64,000 bases of DNA from an uncultured Lachnospiraceae bacterium. Lineage in GTDB: Bacteria > Bacillota > Clostridia > Lachnospirales > Lachnospiraceae. Both the position numbers and the translations under genes were made by a program. Shown piece after piece: positions 24,501 to 33,285 of this stretch (positions are counted from its first letter, which is position 1; the number at the start of each line of letters is the position of its first letter). The stretch lies in contig CAJUDH010000007.1 of NCBI GenBank assembly GCA_910584845.1, positions 101,451 through 165,450 on the forward strand, written 5' to 3'. Below the pieces are notes generated by a model that was not told where the DNA came from, did no database searches, and was given only the letters and a program-made list of their open reading frames with translations.

Positions 24501-24887
24501 ATCCCCAAGCCCCAGCGGGTGCAGGGCGCTTTCGTATCCGACGCGGAGGTGCAGCAGATCGTAGAATTCCTGACCGAGCAGGGGATGGCTGCCCAGTACA
24601 ACCCGGAAGTGGAGAAGCAAATGAGCGCGGCCCCCCCGGTAGCCGCAGGGAACGCCGGCAGCGGCAGGGACGAATATTTTGCCCAGGCAGGCAAATTTAT
24701 TATCGAAAAGGAAAAAGCTTCCATCGGTATGCTGCAGCGGATGTTTAAGATTGGGTTTAACCGGGCGGCACGGATCATGGACCAGCTGGCAGAAGCCGGC
24801 GTGGTAGGCGAGGAAGAAGGCACAAAGCCCAGGAAAGTTTTGATGACCATGAAAGAATTTGAAGAAATGATGGAAAATGGCCAGTAA
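21573..24887 (+). CDS. ftsK: DNA translocase FtsK/SpoIIIE
   Basis: Septal DNA pump that moves chromosome arms during division or sporulation. Residues ~45-190 hold four membrane helices; residues ~200-620 form an unusually long acidic, Gly/Pro/Glu-rich linker that begins with tandem EGYG/PEGYG-like repeats; the RecA-like motor follows, with Walker A GATGSGKSV near residue 773, Walker B VIIVDELADLMM, and a C-terminal gamma winged-helix domain from about residue 1033 (EKASIGMLQRMFKIGFNRAA). The total of 1104 residues exceeds the usual 750-900 because of the linker. The GTG start is set by AGGAGG at 21559-21564. FtsK and SpoIIIE cannot be told apart from sequence alone. Confidence 0.95.
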   Translation: MATSSNKKTASGRNATKAGKTPNPRRRQVPEPVPEQEDFIGAEIKVLLSFALAVLLFLSNFHLCGAVGGYLRGLQLGIFGMVGFIAPLLLFVGTCFYFSNQGNPAAMRKLAACIGAVLALCGFAQLLFGKQPEEGAGWMEYYRLSCANGLGGGLLGGLIYGGLTSVLGSIGAFLVLLAGFLVSAVCITERSIVKAVKRQGNAAYQLAKEDMGRRREQHERRQEERRLREEKVRGVNLDSTNLIMPEGYAREEGYGGGEGYGPEGDYGVEEGYGPEGYGAEEMFEESAREAFLEGQGDFSPAPPPQADAAMEKRGPKKPLQASPLSSADVFTGKITMPPAYGEEEAPFDVDEVLTPAESAQRLVAEGISHFDDVEGMFGRPATVPAFPGPAAEPSFRGLVQEDEALGSQRGAPGPEPDREEGARRRSPFEEEEPVAMGESQGGGTGLAENASLAVPGPEKEETKERAPGGGILEIWPQEDPEEGFAYDFDAGYEEDPEEEIYLEEGPEYLGEEGCSPNGAGGFESAWEDPETTWGDSGDWEDNLINAQGGPDGGESRMGGGPFLAPGSRRVVTATGKVIDSDDEALEKRLEAKRREARESGAGEAAVLAQIKEKEWQPKREYLFPPASLLKPGVRSSGASEQEYKETAIKLQQTLRDFGVGVTVTNISCGPSVTRYELHPDQGVKVSKIVGLTDDIKLSLAAADIRIEAPIPGKSAVGIEVPNKENTTVYLRELIESEAFRHHPSRLAFAVGKDIGGQVVVADIAKMPHLLIAGATGSGKSVCINTLIMSIIFKANPDDVKLIMVDPKVVELSVYNGIPHLLIPVVTDPKKASGALNWAVAEMDDRYKKFAKYNVRNLVGYNAKVDAIRDIEEGNKPQKLPQIVIIVDELADLMMVAPGEVEEAICRLAQLARAAGIHLVIATQRPSVNVITGLIKANVPSRIAFSVSSGVDSRTIIDMYGAEKLLGKGDMLFFPSGIPKPQRVQGAFVSDAEVQQIVEFLTEQGMAAQYNPEVEKQMSAAPPVAAGNAGSGRDEYFAQAGKFIIEKEKASIGMLQRMFKIGFNRAARIMDQLAEAGVVGEEEGTKPRKVLMTMKEFEEMMENGQ

Positions 24888-25108
24888 GTGTGATAATATG
24901 ATGGAATCTGACAAAACATAAGGCATGGTTTTCCAACTGGCGGGCATGGCAGCTGCTTTATGGCAGCAGAGGGCGGCTGTTTGCCGTAAAGCCAGTGGAC
25001 AGCAATGGTTTAGAAGGCACCCATATATTTCCGGCGTTATGGCGCCCGGCGGAAAAGCCGGCATGGCAGGGCTGGAGGTATAGATTCAAGGACAGGAGGA
25101 CGTGTGGA

Positions 25109-26779
25109 ATGAAAACGGACATTGAAATCGCCCAGGAAGCCAAGATGAAACCGGTAGAGGAAGTCGCCGCCGTTTATGGGGTTGACGGGGACGACCTGGA
25201 ATTGTACGGCAAGTACAAAGCCAAACTTGCAGACGGGCTGTGGCAAAAGGTTAAGGGGAACCCGGATGGCAAGCTGGTGCTGGTGACAGCCATTAACCCT
25301 ACGCCTGCCGGCGAGGGCAAAACCACCACCAGCATCGGTTTGGCAGACGCATTGGGCCGCCTTGGCAAAAAAACCATGCTGGCGCTGCGGGAGCCGTCCC
25401 TGGGACCTTGTTTCGGGATCAAAGGCGGCGCTGCCGGGGGAGGCTATGCCCAGGTGGTACCCATGGAAGATTTGAACCTTCATTTTACCGGGGATTTCCA
25501 TGCCATCACTTCGGCCAACAATTTGCTGGCCGCACTTTTGGATAACCATATCCAGCAAGGGAACCAGCTGCAGATCGACACCCGCCAGATCCTTTGGAAG
25601 CGGTGCATGGACATGAATGACCGGGCGCTGCGTAATATTGTGGTAGGGCTGGGGGCCAAAGCGGACGGCGTGGTGCGGGAAGACCATTTCGTAATTACCG
25701 TGGCTTCGGAAATTATGGCTATCCTTTGCCTGGCCAATGACATGGAAGATTTAAAAGGGCGGCTAGGAAGGATTATCGTAGCATATAATTACGCAGGGGA
25801 GCCGGTGACGGCGGCCCAGCTAAACGCGGTAGGCGCTATGGCCGCCCTTTTAAAAGACGCTATCAAGCCAAACCTGATCCAGACGCTGGAACACACAGGG
25901 GCTTTGGTCCACGGGGGGCCTTTTGCCAATATTGCCCATGGCTGCAACAGTGTACGGGCTACCAGGACGGCCCTTAAGCTGGCGGACGTAGTGGTGACGG
26001 AAGCCGGCTTCGGCGCTGACCTTGGGGCAGAAAAGTTTTTGGACATCAAATGCCGTATGGCAGGCCTGAAGCCGGACGCGGTTGTCCTGGTGGCTACCGT
26101 GCGGGCGTTAAAATACAACGGGGGCGTGCCCAAGGCCGATTTGTGCGAGGAAAACTTAAACGCTTTGGAAAAAGGCATCGTCAATTTGGAAAAACACATT
26201 GAAAATATCCAAAAATACGGTGTGCCTGTGGTAGTCACTTTAAATTCCTTTACCAGCGACACCCAGGCGGAGTATGAATGGATCCGCAAATTCTGTGAGG
26301 GGCGGGGCTGCGAGTTTGCCTTATCCCAGGTATGGGAAAAAGGCGGCGCTGGCGGCGAGGCGCTGGCGGCCAAGGTGCTGGAAACTTTGGCGGCCAAGGA
26401 AAGCCACTACCATCCCATCTATCCGGATGAAATGGGCCTGCGGGAAAAGGTTGCTACCATAGCTACGGAAATTTACGGGGCCGACGGGGTCAGCTATGCC
26501 CCGGCGGCGTCAAAAGCCCTGGCGCGGATCGAAGAGCTGGGGTTTGGAAATTTACCCGTATGTATGGCAAAAACCCAGTATTCCCTGTCGGATGACCAGA
26601 ACCGGCTGGGGCGGCCCACCGGCTTTACGGTTAACGTAAGGGATGTGTATGTGTCCGCCGGCGCCGGGTTTGTAGTGGTGCTGACCGGGGCGGTCATGAC
26701 CATGCCAGGGTTGCCGAAAAAGCCGGCGGCGGACGGGATAGACGTAAACCGGGAAGGGAAGATTACCGGGCTGTTTTAA
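25109..26779 (+). CDS. fhs: Formate-tetrahydrofolate ligase
   Basis: Makes 10-formyltetrahydrofolate from formate, THF and ATP, feeding purine synthesis and one-carbon metabolism or running in reverse in acetogens. Visible landmarks are TPAGEGKTTTSIGL (P-loop), REPSLGPCFGIKGGAAGGGYAQV-region residues after it, LHFTGDFHAI, and the C-terminal PTGFTVNVRDVYVSAGAGF. 556 residues from ATG 25109, which has AGGAGG nine bases upstream and gives the family's usual length; the frame is open further upstream but without a ribosome site. The 221-base gap before it shows no clear promoter. No other Wood-Ljungdahl genes are near. Confidence 0.96.
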   Translation: MKTDIEIAQEAKMKPVEEVAAVYGVDGDDLELYGKYKAKLADGLWQKVKGNPDGKLVLVTAINPTPAGEGKTTTSIGLADALGRLGKKTMLALREPSLGPCFGIKGGAAGGGYAQVVPMEDLNLHFTGDFHAITSANNLLAALLDNHIQQGNQLQIDTRQILWKRCMDMNDRALRNIVVGLGAKADGVVREDHFVITVASEIMAILCLANDMEDLKGRLGRIIVAYNYAGEPVTAAQLNAVGAMAALLKDAIKPNLIQTLEHTGALVHGGPFANIAHGCNSVRATRTALKLADVVVTEAGFGADLGAEKFLDIKCRMAGLKPDAVVLVATVRALKYNGGVPKADLCEENLNALEKGIVNLEKHIENIQKYGVPVVVTLNSFTSDTQAEYEWIRKFCEGRGCEFALSQVWEKGGAGGEALAAKVLETLAAKESHYHPIYPDEMGLREKVATIATEIYGADGVSYAPAASKALARIEELGFGNLPVCMAKTQYSLSDDQNRLGRPTGFTVNVRDVYVSAGAGFVVVLTGAVMTMPGLPKKPAADGIDVNREGKITGLF

Positions 26780-26815
26780 GGCAAATTGGAAAAATCAGAT
26801 AAGGGGATGGGCAGT

Positions 26816-28291
26816 ATGTTAAGAGACTGGCTAAAAGGGTTGTCCTATACGTTGCTGCAAGGCAGCCTGGACGTGGAAGTGGACGATGTGGTTTACGATT
26901 CCCGGCAAGCGTCGCCGGGCGCGGTGTTTGTGTGTATAACCGGAACCCATGTAGATTCCCATAACTATATTCCCCAGGTGCTAAAAGCCGGCGTTAAGGT
27001 GCTGGTGGTGGAAAGGGAAGTGGAGGCCCCCCAATCCGTGACGGTAGTCCAGGCGGAACATGGCCGGGAGGCCCTGGCTGTGCTTTCCGCCGCCCGGTTT
27101 GGCCATCCGGCGGAGAAATTGCTGCTGGCCGGCGTTACCGGGACCAAGGGGAAGACTACCACGACCCACATGATACGGGCTATTTTGGAAGCGGCGGGGA
27201 AGAAAACCGGAATGATCGGTACCAACGGGGTATATATAGGAGACAAACATTATCCTACCCGCAATACCACTCCGGAATCTTATGAGCTGGAACGGTATTT
27301 TGCGGAGATGGTGGCGGACGGCTGCCAATGCTGCGTCATGGAAGTTTCTTCCCAGGCGATGAAAATGTACCGGGTGGCAGGCATTACCTTTGATTATGGG
27401 GTTTTTACGAATCTTTCCCCGGATCATATCGGGCCCGATGAACATAAAGATTTTGAAGAATATTTCTCCTGCAAAAAGCAGGTTTTCCACCAGAGCCGTT
27501 ACGCCCTGGTCAACATAGACGACGGGTATGCCGGGGAGATAACCCGGGGCATCCCTTGTGCCTGGGAAGGCTTTGGAACCGGAGGCGGGGCCCAATATCA
27601 GGCAGAACATATCCGCTATGTGTCAGAACCGGATTTTGTGGGGCTGGAATTTGACATCCGGGGCGTCCATGACATCCCTGTCCGGGTTAACATCCCGGGG
27701 AAGTTCAATGTGTATAATGCACTGGCGGCCGCTGCCATAGGCTTAAAGGCGGGTGTGCCGGCCCAGGCTTTGCGCCATGCCCTGGAACATTTGAAGCTGG
27801 ATGGCCGGATGGAGATTGTGCATACCTCGGAAAGATGCTGTGTTATCGTGGATTATGCCCATAATGCAGTCAGCATGGAGAGCTTGCTGGCCACCCTCCG
27901 GGAATACCGCCCCAAACGTTTGGTATGCGTGTTCGGATGCGGGGGGAACCGTTCCAAGGACAGAAGGTACTCCATGGGGGAGATCGCCGGGAAAATGGCA
28001 GATTTTTCTATTATCACGGCAGACAATTCCAGATATGAAAAGGTGGAGGACATTATCGCCGATATCCGGGGGAGTTTGGAAAAGGCCGGAGGGGTTTTCC
28101 TGGAGATACCGGACCGGCGGGAGGCCATCGCTTACAGCATTACCCATGCGCAGCCGGGGGATATGATTGCCATTATCGGCAAAGGGCATGAGGATTACCA
28201 GGAAGTCGACGGCGTCCGCTATCCGTTTTTGGACCGGGCAGTGGTGCAGGAAGTAGTGGCAGATTTGACGGCCCGCGGATGCGCGCCGTGA
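26816..28291 (+). CDS. murE: UDP-MurNAc-tripeptide synthetase (MurE-type ligase)
   Basis: Adds the third residue of the peptidoglycan stem peptide. Mur-ligase ATP motif GTKGKTTTTH begins at residue 109, followed by NTTPESYELERYFAEM and MEVSSQAMK; the C-terminal specificity loop reads ADNSRYE (Asp403-Arg406) where meso-diaminopimelate-adding enzymes have DNPR. The Pro-to-Ser change leaves the Asp, Asn and Arg in place, so mDAP remains likely but is less certain. 491 residues. ATG 26816 is chosen for its spacing from AAGGGG; ATG 26807 and an upstream TTG are alternatives. murF follows 50 bases later. Confidence 0.9.
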   Translation: MLRDWLKGLSYTLLQGSLDVEVDDVVYDSRQASPGAVFVCITGTHVDSHNYIPQVLKAGVKVLVVEREVEAPQSVTVVQAEHGREALAVLSAARFGHPAEKLLLAGVTGTKGKTTTTHMIRAILEAAGKKTGMIGTNGVYIGDKHYPTRNTTPESYELERYFAEMVADGCQCCVMEVSSQAMKMYRVAGITFDYGVFTNLSPDHIGPDEHKDFEEYFSCKKQVFHQSRYALVNIDDGYAGEITRGIPCAWEGFGTGGGAQYQAEHIRYVSEPDFVGLEFDIRGVHDIPVRVNIPGKFNVYNALAAAAIGLKAGVPAQALRHALEHLKLDGRMEIVHTSERCCVIVDYAHNAVSMESLLATLREYRPKRLVCVFGCGGNRSKDRRYSMGEIAGKMADFSIITADNSRYEKVEDIIADIRGSLEKAGGVFLEIPDRREAIAYSITHAQPGDMIAIIGKGHEDYQEVDGVRYPFLDRAVVQEVVADLTARGCAP

Positions 28292-28341
28292 CATAATGGG
28301 ACAAAAACAAAAATAGGTATAGAAGAAAGAGAAGCCGGGCT

Positions 28342-29721
28342 ATGGAACAGATGACAGTGAAAGACATCATAAAGGCCACCGGTGGCGTGCTGCTGTGCGG
28401 AGAGGCAGATCTGCCCTTGGCCCATATATGCATTGATTCAAAGAAGGTAAAAGGAGGGGAACTGTTTGTCCCCCTGGTGGGGGAGCGGGTGGACGCCCAT
28501 CGGTTTATCCCCCAGGCTTTTGATGCCGGGGCGGCGGCCGTGCTGACCAGCCGCCACCATGCCATGGAGGACACGCACCCCTGGATCCAGGTCGAGGATA
28601 CCAAAAAAGCGCTGCAGGCAATCGGGTCTTATTACCGGGACCGGCTGTCCCTGCCTCTTGTGGGGATTACCGGGAGCGTGGGGAAAACCACTACCCGGGA
28701 AATGGTAGGGGCGGCTTTGTCTGCAGGCTTCCGGGTATATAAGACCCCCGGCAATTATAACAGCCAGGTGGGCTTGCCCATCACTTTGACGGAAATCACA
28801 TCCCGGGACGAGATCGGCGTGCTGGAGCTGGGGATGAGCATGCCGGGGGAAATGGCTGTGATTTCCCGGATCGCCCGGGTTGACATGGCAGTGATTACCA
28901 ACGTAGATGTAGCCCACATCGAACAGCTGGGCAGCCAGGAAAATATATTCCGGGAAAAAATGTCGATCCAGGAAGGCCTCCGGGAGGGCGGGACCTTGTT
29001 TTTGAACGGTGACGACCCTATGCTGCAAAAAGCTAAGGCCAAGGCAGGGTGCCAGGCCGTCTATTACGGGACGGGGGAAAACTGCCAATATCGGGCAGAG
29101 GATATAAGGCTGGAAGACGGCCGCGCTGTTTTCACGGCAGTATGCGGCCCCCGGCGGGTGCCGGTGCGCCTGAACGTTAGGGGGCGCCATTTTGTACACA
29201 ATGCCCTGGCGGCCCTAGCGGTGGCTGACGCCAACGGGGTGCCCATGGAAGCCGCCGCCGGGAAGCTGGAAGGGTTTACCGGCTTTCAAGGGCGGCAACA
29301 GGTCTATGAGCGGGACGGCATTACCATTATTGACGACGCTTATAATGCCAGCCCGGTTTCCCTGACCGCGGCCCTTGAAGTACTGCTTTCTTTCCGTAAG
29401 GCAAACCGGCGTATTGCAGTGGTGGCAGATATGAAAGAATTGGGGCCGGAGGCGGCCAGTTTCCACGAAAACATCGGCATTTGGCTGGCAGCGCATCCAG
29501 TGGAAGCCCTTTTTACCTTAGGGGAACTGGCAAAAAGGCTGGGCCAAAAGGCAATGGAGGGCAGCAGCGGCCATTGGAGCCATTTTCCCCAGGGGCAGAG
29601 GGAAGGGCTTTACCAGGAGCTGGCCGGGTTTCTAAGGCCGGGGGATTGCGTGCTATTGAAAGGCTCCAACAGCATGAAGCTGGGGGAGGTAGCGGCCCGC
29701 CTGGTTTCCGGAGGCAAATAG
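28342..29721 (+). CDS. murF: UDP-MurNAc-pentapeptide synthetase
   Basis: Adds D-Ala-D-Ala to the UDP-MurNAc tripeptide, finishing the cytoplasmic stem peptide. Mur ligase ATP motif GITGSVGKTTTREMV, then KTPGNYNSQVGLPITL, ELGMSMPGEM and DDAYNASPVSLTAALEVL are all typical of MurF. 459 residues. The ribosome site (AGAAAGAGAAG) is weak. The stop lies 8 bases before the priA start, so the two are likely coupled. Confidence 0.95.
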   Translation: MEQMTVKDIIKATGGVLLCGEADLPLAHICIDSKKVKGGELFVPLVGERVDAHRFIPQAFDAGAAAVLTSRHHAMEDTHPWIQVEDTKKALQAIGSYYRDRLSLPLVGITGSVGKTTTREMVGAALSAGFRVYKTPGNYNSQVGLPITLTEITSRDEIGVLELGMSMPGEMAVISRIARVDMAVITNVDVAHIEQLGSQENIFREKMSIQEGLREGGTLFLNGDDPMLQKAKAKAGCQAVYYGTGENCQYRAEDIRLEDGRAVFTAVCGPRRVPVRLNVRGRHFVHNALAALAVADANGVPMEAAAGKLEGFTGFQGRQQVYERDGITIIDDAYNASPVSLTAALEVLLSFRKANRRIAVVADMKELGPEAASFHENIGIWLAAHPVEALFTLGELAKRLGQKAMEGSSGHWSHFPQGQREGLYQELAGFLRPGDCVLLKGSNSMKLGEVAARLVSGGK

Positions 29722-29729
29722 GAGAAATG

Positions 29730-31739
29730 ATGGCTTTCAGATACGCCAATATCATTATTGATATTTCCCATGAAAACGTAGACCGGATTTTCCAATATCG
29801 GATACCGGAGCACCTGCTTTCGGAAATCCGGGTTGGAACCCAGGTCTGCGTTCCTTTTGGTATGGGGAACCGCATCCGTAACGGGTATGTGGTGGAAATA
29901 ACGGAAAAGGCAGATTATGACCCCTCTAAAATCAAAGAAGTAGCCGGCCTGGTCAAAGGCAGCGTGACGGCAGACGCCCGCCTGATCGAACTGGCCTGGT
30001 GGATGAAAGGGCGGTATGGCTCTACCATGAACCAGGCGCTCAAGACGGTCCTTCCGGTAAAGAGGACCGTGAAGGCCCGGAACCGGCAGGTTGTGGGCCC
30101 CCTGGCTGCAGACGGGGCAAGGGGCAGCGCCTTGTGCCTGAACCCGGACCAGCAAAGGATAGTGGATTGCTTTTGCCAGGATTATGGACAAGGGGACCGG
30201 ACCCCGTACCTGATCCATGGGATAACCGGAAGCGGAAAGACCGAAGTATACATGGCTATGATCGAACATGTTTTGGGGCAGGGGCGCCAAGCGATCATCC
30301 TGATACCGGAGATTGCTTTGACCTATCAGACGGTCATGCGGTTTTATGCCAAATTCGGCCGGAGGATCTGCGTCATGCATTCCCGTTTGTCTGCCGGGGA
30401 ACGGTATGACCAGTTCCAGCGGGCCAAAAAGGGGGAGACGGATATTATGGTCGGGGCCAGGTCGGCATTGTTTACCCCGTTTCCCAACCTGGGGCTGATT
30501 GTTGTGGACGAGGAGCACGAAGGGGCCTACAAAAGCGAGGGGGCGCCCCGTTACCATGCCAGGGAGGTGGCGGAGAGGCTGGCCCAGATGAATGGCGCCA
30601 GCCTGGTGATGGGGTCGGCCACCCCGTCCCTGGAAGCTTATGCCAAAGCCAAAGCAGGGATTTACCGGCTGTTTACGTTAAAGCGCCGCGCCGGAAGGGG
30701 AAGCAGCCCGGCACTTGTTGAGGTAGTGGATTTGCGCAAGGAGCTAGCGGAGGGGAATAAGTCCATATTCAGCCGCCGTATGCAGGAATTGGTTGCGGAC
30801 CGCCTGGAAAAAAAAGAGCAGGCGATGCTGTTTATGAACCGGAGGGGGTATTCCAGTTTTGTTTCCTGCCGCAGCTGCGGGAAAGCCATCCGGTGCCCCC
30901 ATTGCGATGTTTCCCTGACCCTGCACAACCAGCGTCGCCTGGTATGCCATTACTGTGGGTATGCCATCCCGCTGCCTAAAACCTGCCCGGATTGCGGGTC
31001 GGAATATCTGGCAGGCTTCGGGGCCGGTACGCAAAAAGTGGAGGAAATGGCCAGGCAAATGTTCCCCCGGGCCAGGATTTTACGGATGGACCTGGATACC
31101 ACTTCCAGGAAGGGGGGCCATGAGGCCATTTTGTCTGCTTTTGCCAAAGGGGAGGCGGATATCCTTATCGGAACCCAGATGATTGTGAAGGGCCATGACT
31201 TTCCGGGGGTGACCCTGGTGGGGATATTGGCGGCGGACGTGTCTTTATATGCCCCGGATTTCCGGTGCGTGGAAAGGACGTTCCAGCTGCTGGTCCAGGC
31301 GGCAGGCAGGGCAGGCAGGGGGAAAAAGCCGGGGATTGCGGTAATCCAGACCTACCTGCCGGAACATTATGGGATCCAAACGGCGGCGGCCCAAGATTAT
31401 GAATCGTTTTACCGGCAGGAGATGGGGTACCGGGAATTGATGCACTACCCTCCGGCTTTCCACATGCTGGGCTTGCAGGTATCCGGAAAGGACGAAGGGC
31501 TGGCCGGCCATATGATGGATTTGGTCCAGGCATCCGTGGCCCGGCATTTTGGAAAGTGCGTAGAAATTATCGGCCCGGTCCCTGCACCTGTATATAAAGT
31601 AAATGACATATATCGAAAAATCCTGTATATGAAACAGGAAAATTATGATATACTAATGAGAATCCAGAAATATGTCCAGGAACGTTGGGACGAAACGGAA
31701 GACTGTAAAAAACTGGCCATCCAGTATGATTTCAGCTGA
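29730..31739 (+). CDS. priA: Primosomal protein N' (replication restart helicase)
   Basis: 3'-5' helicase that reloads the replisome at stalled forks. An N-terminal 3'BD domain (YANIIIDISHENVDRIFQYR region), Walker A GITGSGKTEVY near residue 167, DEEH box in VVDEEHEGAYKSEG, and eight zinc-binding cysteines in CRSCGKAIRCPHC ... CHYCGY ... CPDCGS between the helicase lobes. About 669 residues. Two adjacent ATGs stand at 29727 and 29730 behind AGGAG; a longer in-frame opening to 29481 lies inside murF and is not used. The next gene is def, a widespread arrangement. Confidence 0.95.
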   Translation: MAFRYANIIIDISHENVDRIFQYRIPEHLLSEIRVGTQVCVPFGMGNRIRNGYVVEITEKADYDPSKIKEVAGLVKGSVTADARLIELAWWMKGRYGSTMNQALKTVLPVKRTVKARNRQVVGPLAADGARGSALCLNPDQQRIVDCFCQDYGQGDRTPYLIHGITGSGKTEVYMAMIEHVLGQGRQAIILIPEIALTYQTVMRFYAKFGRRICVMHSRLSAGERYDQFQRAKKGETDIMVGARSALFTPFPNLGLIVVDEEHEGAYKSEGAPRYHAREVAERLAQMNGASLVMGSATPSLEAYAKAKAGIYRLFTLKRRAGRGSSPALVEVVDLRKELAEGNKSIFSRRMQELVADRLEKKEQAMLFMNRRGYSSFVSCRSCGKAIRCPHCDVSLTLHNQRRLVCHYCGYAIPLPKTCPDCGSEYLAGFGAGTQKVEEMARQMFPRARILRMDLDTTSRKGGHEAILSAFAKGEADILIGTQMIVKGHDFPGVTLVGILAADVSLYAPDFRCVERTFQLLVQAAGRAGRGKKPGIAVIQTYLPEHYGIQTAAAQDYESFYRQEMGYRELMHYPPAFHMLGLQVSGKDEGLAGHMMDLVQASVARHFGKCVEIIGPVPAPVYKVNDIYRKILYMKQENYDILMRIQKYVQERWDETEDCKKLAIQYDFS

Positions 31740-31774
31740 TGGCTTTCAAATCAGGACAAAGGAGTGTGGCCCAT

Positions 31775-32248
31775 ATGGCGATCAGGCAGATTCGGACAAT
31801 AGGCGACGATATTTTAAGGAAAGAGTGCAAACCGGTAAAAGCGGTGGACCAGAGGACAAAACAGCTGATTGAAGATATGTTGGAGACTATGTACGAGGCC
31901 AACGGCGTGGGGCTGGCAGCCCCGCAGGTGGGGGTGCTAAAACAGCTGGTGGTGATTGATGTGGAGGACGGCAACCAGTATGTGCTGATTAACCCGGAAA
32001 TCATTGAGGAGAAGGGCAGCCAGACCGGGGAAGAGGGATGCCTAAGCCTCCCCGGCAAACATGGCACCGTGACCCGCCCAAACTATGTGAAAGTGAGGGC
32101 TTTTGACGAAAATATGCAGCAATATGAGCTGGAAGGGGAAGAGCTTTTGGCCCGGGCTATCTGCCATGAGTGCGCCCACCTGAAAGGGGGCTTGTTCGTA
32201 GACCTGGTGGAGGGCGGGCTAAAGGATAACGATAAGGAAGAAGAATAG
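31775..32248 (+). CDS. def: Peptide deformylase
   Basis: Removes the formyl group from nascent polypeptides. The three metal-site motifs are GVGLAAPQVG, EGCLSLPG (Cys89) and HECAHLKGG (His131, Glu132, His135). 157 residues from ATG 31775, behind AAAGGAG. The usual Ile-Asp in HEIDH is replaced by Cys-Ala, keeping the HEXXH pattern. fmt, which adds the formyl group to initiator tRNA, follows 77 bases downstream. Confidence 0.96.
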   Translation: MAIRQIRTIGDDILRKECKPVKAVDQRTKQLIEDMLETMYEANGVGLAAPQVGVLKQLVVIDVEDGNQYVLINPEIIEEKGSQTGEEGCLSLPGKHGTVTRPNYVKVRAFDENMQQYELEGEELLARAICHECAHLKGGLFVDLVEGGLKDNDKEEE

Positions 32249-32325
32249 GCGTTTGTGCCTATGCAAAAACAGTATCCAAAATCGGGAACCGGTTTTGGGC
32301 GCCTATGCGTAGAATGGAGGCAAAT

Positions 32326-33285
32326 ATGAAAATCATATTTATGGGGACCCCTGATTTTTCCGTCCCTACGCTGGAAAGCCTGGTTAGCTCCCGCCATCAG
32401 GTGGCGGCAGTGGTAACCCAGCCGGACAAGCCCAAAGGGCGTGGGAAGGGGATCCAAATGTCCCCGGTTAAAGAAGCGGCCATCCGGCTTGGCATTCCGG
32501 TTTTGCAGCCGCTGCGCGCCCGTGACCCCTCTTTTGTGGAAGAAATCCGCAAGCTGGAGCCGGATGTAATGGTGGTGGTCGCTTTTGGGCAGATTTTGCC
32601 CAAAGGGCTTTTGGAGTTGCCCCGTTACGGCTGCGTGAATATCCACGGGTCCCTGCTTCCCAAGTACCGGGGGGCGGCCCCCATCCAGTGGGCCGTGATT
32701 AACGGGGATAAGGAAACAGGCATCACCACCATGATGATGGACGAGGGCATGGATACGGGGGATATACTGGAAAAAGCGACGGCCGCCCTGGACGAAAAGG
32801 AGACAGGGGGGAGTTTGTTTTGCCGTTTGAGCCAGATGGGGGGAGCATTGATTTTGTCTACCCTGGAAAAGCTGGAACAAGGGACTTTGCAGCGGATACC
32901 ACAAGATCCCGGCCAGGCCACATATGTAAAGAAGATTTCCAAATCTTTTGGGGAAATTGACTGGACTTTAGATGCAATTACCCTGGAAAGGCTGATCCGC
33001 GGGCTGAACCCATGGCCCAGCGCATATACTTACCTCAACGGGAAAATGCTGAAAATATGGGAGGCGGATGCCCTTGGGGAAAAGAGGCCGGAGGAAAGGC
33101 CGGCCGCTGCCTGCGGGCAGGTCCTGGAGGTATTGGAAGACGGGTTGGCAATACAGACCGGGAAGGGGGTTTTAAAGGCTACCAGCCTTCAGCTGGAAGG
33201 GAAAAAAAGGCTGGATGCCGCCTCTTTCTTACGTGGTTTCCCGGTAAGGCCCGGAATGCAATTGGAAAGGAGCCAAGTAATATGA
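32326..33285 (+). CDS. fmt: Methionyl-tRNA formyltransferase
   Basis: Formylates Met-tRNA(fMet) with 10-formyl-THF. MGTPDFSVPTLESL at the N-terminus and the catalytic VNIHGSLLPKYRGAAPIQ (Asn, His and the later Asp) identify it; a C-terminal OB-like tRNA-binding domain follows. 319 residues from ATG 32326, 7 bases after GGAGG. The stop codon overlaps the next start as ATATGATG. Confidence 0.97.
   Translation: MKIIFMGTPDFSVPTLESLVSSRHQVAAVVTQPDKPKGRGKGIQMSPVKEAAIRLGIPVLQPLRARDPSFVEEIRKLEPDVMVVVAFGQILPKGLLELPRYGCVNIHGSLLPKYRGAAPIQWAVINGDKETGITTMMMDEGMDTGDILEKATAALDEKETGGSLFCRLSQMGGALILSTLEKLEQGTLQRIPQDPGQATYVKKISKSFGEIDWTLDAITLERLIRGLNPWPSAYTYLNGKMLKIWEADALGEKRPEERPAAACGQVLEVLEDGLAIQTGKGVLKATSLQLEGKKRLDAASFLRGFPVRPGMQLERSQVI

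Noticed and set aside
24995..25108. N-terminal extension of formate-tetrahydrofolate ligase
   Set aside because: No ribosome site and no family similarity; ATG 25109 has AGGAGG and gives the normal length.
29481..29726. N-terminal extension of PriA inside murF
   Set aside because: Overlaps the well-conserved murF end in another frame; the family start matches the ATG at 29727/29730.
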